From Faecalibacterium sp. An121 (GTDB lineage Bacteria > Bacillota > Clostridia > Oscillospirales > Ruminococcaceae): a stretch of DNA of 64,000 bases. Below, piece by piece: positions 58,998-64,000 of this stretch (its first letter is position 1; each line of letters starts with the position of its first letter). Below the pieces are notes generated by a model. That model was not told the origin of the DNA, made no database searches, and worked only from the letters and a program-made list of their open reading frames with translations. Location of the stretch: NCBI RefSeq assembly GCF_002160915.1, contig NZ_NFLM01000009.1, positions 1 to 64,000 on the forward strand, in the 5' to 3' direction. The position numbers were made by a program, and so were the translations under genes.

Positions 58998-59246
58998 TCA
59001 GCCCAGGCGGCTGGACAGCACGCAGGCGGCGATCGCCACCACGAAGAAGATCACACCGGCAACGCGGGTCACTTTGGCCAGCATCTGGTCGGCGGGGCTC
59101 AGGCGGGTGGTATTGGCGCCCTGCATCCCGCCGCCAATGGCGCTGGACAGGCCCTGGCCGTGGGTGTGCTGCAGCAGGGTCAGCACAATGATCACAAGTG
59201 CAACGATCAGCAGAACAACGCCGCCGACAATCTCATAAACCGTCAT
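58998..59246 (-). CDS. secG: Preprotein translocase subunit SecG
   Basis: An 82-residue membrane protein with two hydrophobic segments (about 6-24 and 59-78). LLQHTHGQGLSSAIGGG between them is the family loop, and the C-terminal segment is typical. It associates with SecYE. Located upstream of rnr, the common Bacillota order. Confidence 0.93.
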   Translation of the reverse strand: MTVYEIVGGVVLLIVALVIIVLTLLQHTHGQGLSSAIGGGMQGANTTRLSPADQMLAKVTRVAGVIFFVVAIAACVLSSRLG

Positions 59247-59318
59247 GTGTAGAACGCTCCTTTAAACTCCCGGGCAGCCCGCTGGGCCAGCCCCCGAATC
59301 GATTTGCATGGAAATACC

Positions 59319-59346
59319 TTTATAGAATAGCACAAGATCCTGTCAA
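59319..59346 (-). promoter_or_regulatory. secG promoter
   Basis: Minus-strand perfect TTGACA (59341-59346), 16-base spacer, TATAAA (59319-59324). Confidence 0.7.
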
Positions 59347-59364
59347 AAGCAAGATGCTTTGGAG

Positions 59365-60969
59365 CTATTCCTGTTCCAGCAGCCACAAAGCTTCGCACAC
59401 CTGGGCAAAGATCCGGGCGCTGGAGCACACGGGGTCGGTCTGGCCGTCCTGCAGCACCACCACCGTATACCGGGGGTCCTCCGCCGGGCAGAACCCCGCA
59501 AACCACAAATTCATCTTCTCCTCCCCTTCCGCAGTGAACTGGCCGGTCTGGGCGGTGCCGGTCTTGCCGGCGGCACTGCCATGGATGGGCGCGCCCTGGC
59601 GGCCGGTGCCCTCTGCCACCACCCCCGTCAGCAGCTGCTGCAGCCGCTGGGCGGTCCGGGCCGAAAACACCTGCCGGGCAGCGGGGATGGCGCCGCTCTC
59701 CACCACTTCGCCGCTCTCTCCATCCAAAACGGCCAGCACAAAGCTGGGGGTACGGCAGACGCCGCCGGCGGCAATGGTGTTCATCATGGCGGCCACCTGC
59801 AGGGGAGTGGCCAGCAGCTGTCCCTGTCCAAAGCTGAAGTTGGCCAGCTGCCCCGAGGCCTCCAGCGTCTCCAGGTCGGGCAGTTCCCCTGCCGCCCCCT
59901 GCAAGCTGCCCGCCACCGGCGTGTGCTGGCCAAAGCCCAAAGCCCGGGCCGCTTCCAGCACCCGCTCGGCTCCCAGCTGCTGCCCCAGCCGGATGAAATA
60001 ACCGTTGCAGCTCTGCTCCAGGGCGGCAGCCAAGTCCACCGTGCCATGGGCGGTGCCCGAAGCACAGCGGAACACCTGTCCGTCCACCATGGTATAGCCG
60101 GGGCATTCCACCACAAGACCGTCCAGTCCCGCCTCGATGGCGGCAGCCGCCAGCACCGGCTTAAACACCGAGCCCACCGCATAGGCCGCCAGGGTACGGT
60201 CCAGCAGAGGGCTGCCGGGCTGATCCAGGCTGGCGGCCACATGGTCCGGGTCGTAGCCAGGCAGGCTGACGCTGGCCCGCACCTGGGCGGTGTCCACATC
60301 CAGCACAAGGATACAGCCGCTGGTCATGGTCTGTGCCGCCACCGCCTCCACCGCCCGCTGCACCGGCCGGGAAATGGTCAGCTGCACATCCGCCCCTTCA
60401 AAGCCCGCCCGGGTGTAGAGGGGCTGGGTCCCCTCCACCAGACGCCCCTGGCCGGTCACCTCGCAGGTGATGGTATCCCGGCTGCCGCTGCCCGCCAGCT
60501 GGCGGTCCAGAGCGGCCTCCAATCCTGCCACGCCCCGCCCTTCCCCGTCCAGATAGCCGATCAGGTGCTGGCACAGGGGCGCCTGGCAATACCGCCGGAC
60601 CGACGGGTAGGTATAGACCCCCAGCGCGGACACATCCCGGCTGACCTCCAGCAGAAAGGGCGCCGCGGCGTTCCTGCGCTGGTACAGCGCCGCCTGCCCT
60701 GCCGGTGTGGCCGCATCGTACAGGCGGACATAGCTGCTCTCCCCCGGCAGACAGAGGGCATACCAGCCGGTCTGCAGCCCGGTGAGGGGCAGGCCCTGGC
60801 AGTCATAAAATGTGCCCCGCCGGGCGGGCATACTGAGGGTGACGCTGCTCTGCCCCGCAGCGCGGGCTGCATAGCCGGTGTTGCTGGCGGCCAGATACAG
60901 CCTGCACAGCACCACTGCAAACAATCCCACCAGCACCCCATACAGGGCGGTGATCCTCCGCACAGACAA
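59365..60969 (-). CDS. Class B penicillin-binding protein (PBP2/SpoVD-like transpeptidase)
   Basis: A 534-residue membrane-anchored transpeptidase. One N-terminal membrane segment (8-28), a dimerisation domain opening with RRGTFYDCQG (50-59), and the transpeptidase domain with Ser267-x-x-Lys270 (SVFK), Ser320-Cys-Asn322 and Lys469-Thr-Gly-Thr. It cross-links peptidoglycan, and its short length with no PASTA domain resembles PbpA-type proteins. I use the TTG at 60969 with AAGGGGGTG upstream; the GTG at the third codon is an alternative. Confidence 0.92.
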   Translation of the reverse strand: MSVRRITALYGVLVGLFAVVLCRLYLAASNTGYAARAAGQSSVTLSMPARRGTFYDCQGLPLTGLQTGWYALCLPGESSYVRLYDAATPAGQAALYQRRNAAAPFLLEVSRDVSALGVYTYPSVRRYCQAPLCQHLIGYLDGEGRGVAGLEAALDRQLAGSGSRDTITCEVTGQGRLVEGTQPLYTRAGFEGADVQLTISRPVQRAVEAVAAQTMTSGCILVLDVDTAQVRASVSLPGYDPDHVAASLDQPGSPLLDRTLAAYAVGSVFKPVLAAAAIEAGLDGLVVECPGYTMVDGQVFRCASGTAHGTVDLAAALEQSCNGYFIRLGQQLGAERVLEAARALGFGQHTPVAGSLQGAAGELPDLETLEASGQLANFSFGQGQLLATPLQVAAMMNTIAAGGVCRTPSFVLAVLDGESGEVVESGAIPAARQVFSARTAQRLQQLLTGVVAEGTGRQGAPIHGSAAGKTGTAQTGQFTAEGEEKMNLWFAGFCPAEDPRYTVVVLQDGQTDPVCSSARIFAQVCEALWLLEQE

Positions 60970-61040
60970 AAGCCCGCACCCCCTTTGCAGACAGTGTGGG
61001 CCGGACAGGGTCCGGTTATTCTTCCCCAGGCTTACAAAAA

Positions 61041-61076
61041 CCCCGGCGCCCTGCTTTTGGAAGCAGAGCGCCGGGG
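61041..61076 (-). terminator. groESL terminator
   Basis: A 16-bp stem (61041-61056 with 61061-61076, one mismatch) followed by TTTTTGTAAG on the minus strand. Confidence 0.9.
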
Positions 61077-61111
61077 CGCTATCTTTTATTCAGCCTGCCG
61101 GCCGGCGTTTA

Positions 61112-62761
<1,650 letters not shown>

Positions 62762-62817
62762 TCAAAGCGCGGCCCGCGCCGCGCAACTGTCGTGTGATGG
62801 GGCGTTGAAAGAGGGGG

Positions 62818-63135
<318 letters not shown>

Positions 63136-63179
63136 TTATAACATCTCTGATGGGAGCCGCCCGCCCTGCGGGCCTTCCC

Positions 63180-63206
63180 TTAGCACTCCGTTTCCCTGAG
63201 TGCTAA
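63180..63206 (-). promoter_or_regulatory. CIRCE operator (HrcA binding site)
   Basis: TTAGCACTC-N9-GAGTGCTAA, a perfect CIRCE element, directly downstream of the groES promoter -10. HrcA repression of groESL is expected. Confidence 0.97.
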
Positions 63207-63210
63207 GAGT

Positions 63211-63239
63211 ATTGTACTCATCTTGGCAGGAAAAATCAA
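63211..63239 (-). promoter_or_regulatory. groESL promoter
   Basis: Minus-strand TTGATT (63234-63239), 17-base spacer, TACAAT (63211-63216), just before CIRCE. Confidence 0.82.
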
Positions 63240-63290
63240 GAGCTTTTGCCCATTTTTTTGTTAAGTTTTTATGACAAAATGCCAAAAATG

Positions 63291-63320
63291 CCCCGCGCCG
63301 GCAAAAAGAAGCGCAGGGCC
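63291..63320 (-). terminator. Terminator of the DAG-kinase-like gene
   Basis: On the minus strand GCCCTGCGC pairs with GCGCGGGGC (imperfect), followed by ATTTTTGGC. Confidence 0.55.
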
Positions 63321-63330
63321 GTTTTCTTTT

Positions 63331-64000
63331 TTATATCCCGGACAGGGCCGGAGCTTTGGCGCGCTCAAAAACCGCCCGGGGCAGGATCACCCGGCCCGCC
63401 AGAGGCCGCAGGGAAATGTCCAGTTTTTCCACCGGCGCGCACTCGCCGTCCGCCGTTGCGACCAGGGGCCCGGCCCCATCCGCCGTCTCAATGGAGATGC
63501 TGCGGGCCCTGCGGTAGATGAAAAAGCCGCTGGTGCGCACATCCAGCTCCGCCCCGCTGAAATGGCCGCCCTTTTTGTACCGGCCCAGCAGGCGCAGGAT
63601 CTTGGCCCGGCTGACCCGGCGCACGATGACCAGATCGATCCAGCCATCCCAGGGACAGGCGTTGGGAGCTGCACGGAACCCGCCGCCGTAGTCCCGGGTG
63701 TTGCAGGCGGCGCACATCAGCACGTCGGCGGCAAAGGACTCCCCGTCCACCACAAACCGCAGCCGCCGCCCGATGGGCCCGCAGATCTGCCGGAGCGCCG
63801 ACAGCAGGTAGGCCGCCTCCCCGTGGAACAGAGGATTGCGCCGGAAATCCGCCGCGCCCATGGCCACCTGGGCATCCAGTCCGGCGGCGCACACCGCGGC
63901 CGACAGGCCCAGGCTGGTGTCCATCAGGTCGATGGGGACCACCCCGCCCCGCAGCTGGTCTGCCAGGTCCAGGAACTCAGCCTTGGTGCCGAAGGTGCGC
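63331..64000 (-). CDS. Diacylglycerol kinase-like lipid kinase (partial)
   Basis: The 3' part of a gene that runs off the right edge; the reading frame is open to base 64000. The visible C-terminal part has GTKAEF, VVPIDLMD, NTRDYGGGFRAAPNACPWDGWIDLVIV and the C-terminal beta-sandwich with VATADGE, the pattern of YegS/DgkB-type lipid kinases (DAGK_cat plus NAD-kinase-like C-terminal domain). The catalytic GGDGT motif lies outside the window. The substrate (diacylglycerol or undecaprenol) is not determinable here. Confidence 0.85.
   Translation of the reverse strand, partial: RTFGTKAEFLDLADQLRGGVVPIDLMDTSLGLSAAVCAAGLDAQVAMGAADFRRNPLFHGEAAYLLSALRQICGPIGRRLRFVVDGESFAADVLMCAACNTRDYGGGFRAAPNACPWDGWIDLVIVRRVSRAKILRLLGRYKKGGHFSGAELDVRTSGFFIYRRARSISIETADGAGPLVATADGECAPVEKLDISLRPLAGRVILPRAVFERAKAPALSGI

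Overview
The window is a GC-rich chromosomal segment from a low-G+C-lineage Gram-positive (Bacillota, class Clostridia), most likely a gut Oscillospiraceae relative of Faecalibacterium, Gemmiger or Subdoligranulum. The indications are the clostridial SCIFF peptide with its radical-SAM maturase, a GerW-type sporulation protein, a HrcA/CIRCE-controlled groESL operon, an LTA-type glycolipid synthase pair and strongly GC-biased codon use in the housekeeping genes. Species is not determinable from this window. Almost all housekeeping genes lie on the minus strand.

Left part (1-16143) is accessory DNA. It starts with a stand-alone Spo0A C-terminal-domain gene and an IS66-family element (tnpA-tnpB-tnpC). 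Next comes an integrated mobilizable element of about 12.6 kb that I place between a core sequence at 3523-3531 and its copy in the last codons of guaA (16135-16143). Paired TGCTATCA repeats lie inside both ends. The element carries a tyrosine integrase, an excisionase-like HTH protein, a MobC-like protein, a RecA-fold RepA-like ATPase, a MobV relaxase with a hairpin-rich oriT candidate, several XRE regulators and a SLOG protein. Its AT-rich cargo is one polycistron: small XRE regulator, C5 cytosine methyltransferase, NgoMIV-type endonuclease (predicted site GCCGGC), Vsr mismatch endonuclease, SIR2-like protein and DUF262 protein. The SIR2-like plus DUF262 pair is the best candidate for an undescribed defence module here. 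DNA just left of the element looks like the right end of an older element, suggesting tandem accretion at guaA.

Middle part (16131-38834) is core: guaA; the translation/transcription block tuf, fusA, rpsG, rpsL, rpoC, rpoB; a three-gene biotin-dependent carboxyltransferase set resembling the 5S, 1.3S and 12S subunits of transcarboxylase; and an operon of site-2 protease, scpA, scpB, DUF2953, gerW and rluB, divergent from rpmB.

Right part (38835-64000): a plus-strand trio (DUF4250, an esterase-fold protein lacking its serine, a TIM-barrel isomerase); a CsoR-controlled copper ATPase with an apparent nested copZ start; a GT8 plus two GT4 glycolipid-type glycosyltransferases, one fused to a VTT/DedA membrane domain; an ABC exporter with two near-consensus promoters and a palindromic operator; the SCIFF locus (scfA, scfB and a PLP decarboxylase); one tRNA-Gln; a Tat-exported 5'-nucleotidase; rnr, secG, a class B PBP, groESL and a partial diacylglycerol-kinase-like gene at the right edge. 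No rRNA or CRISPR array was seen.
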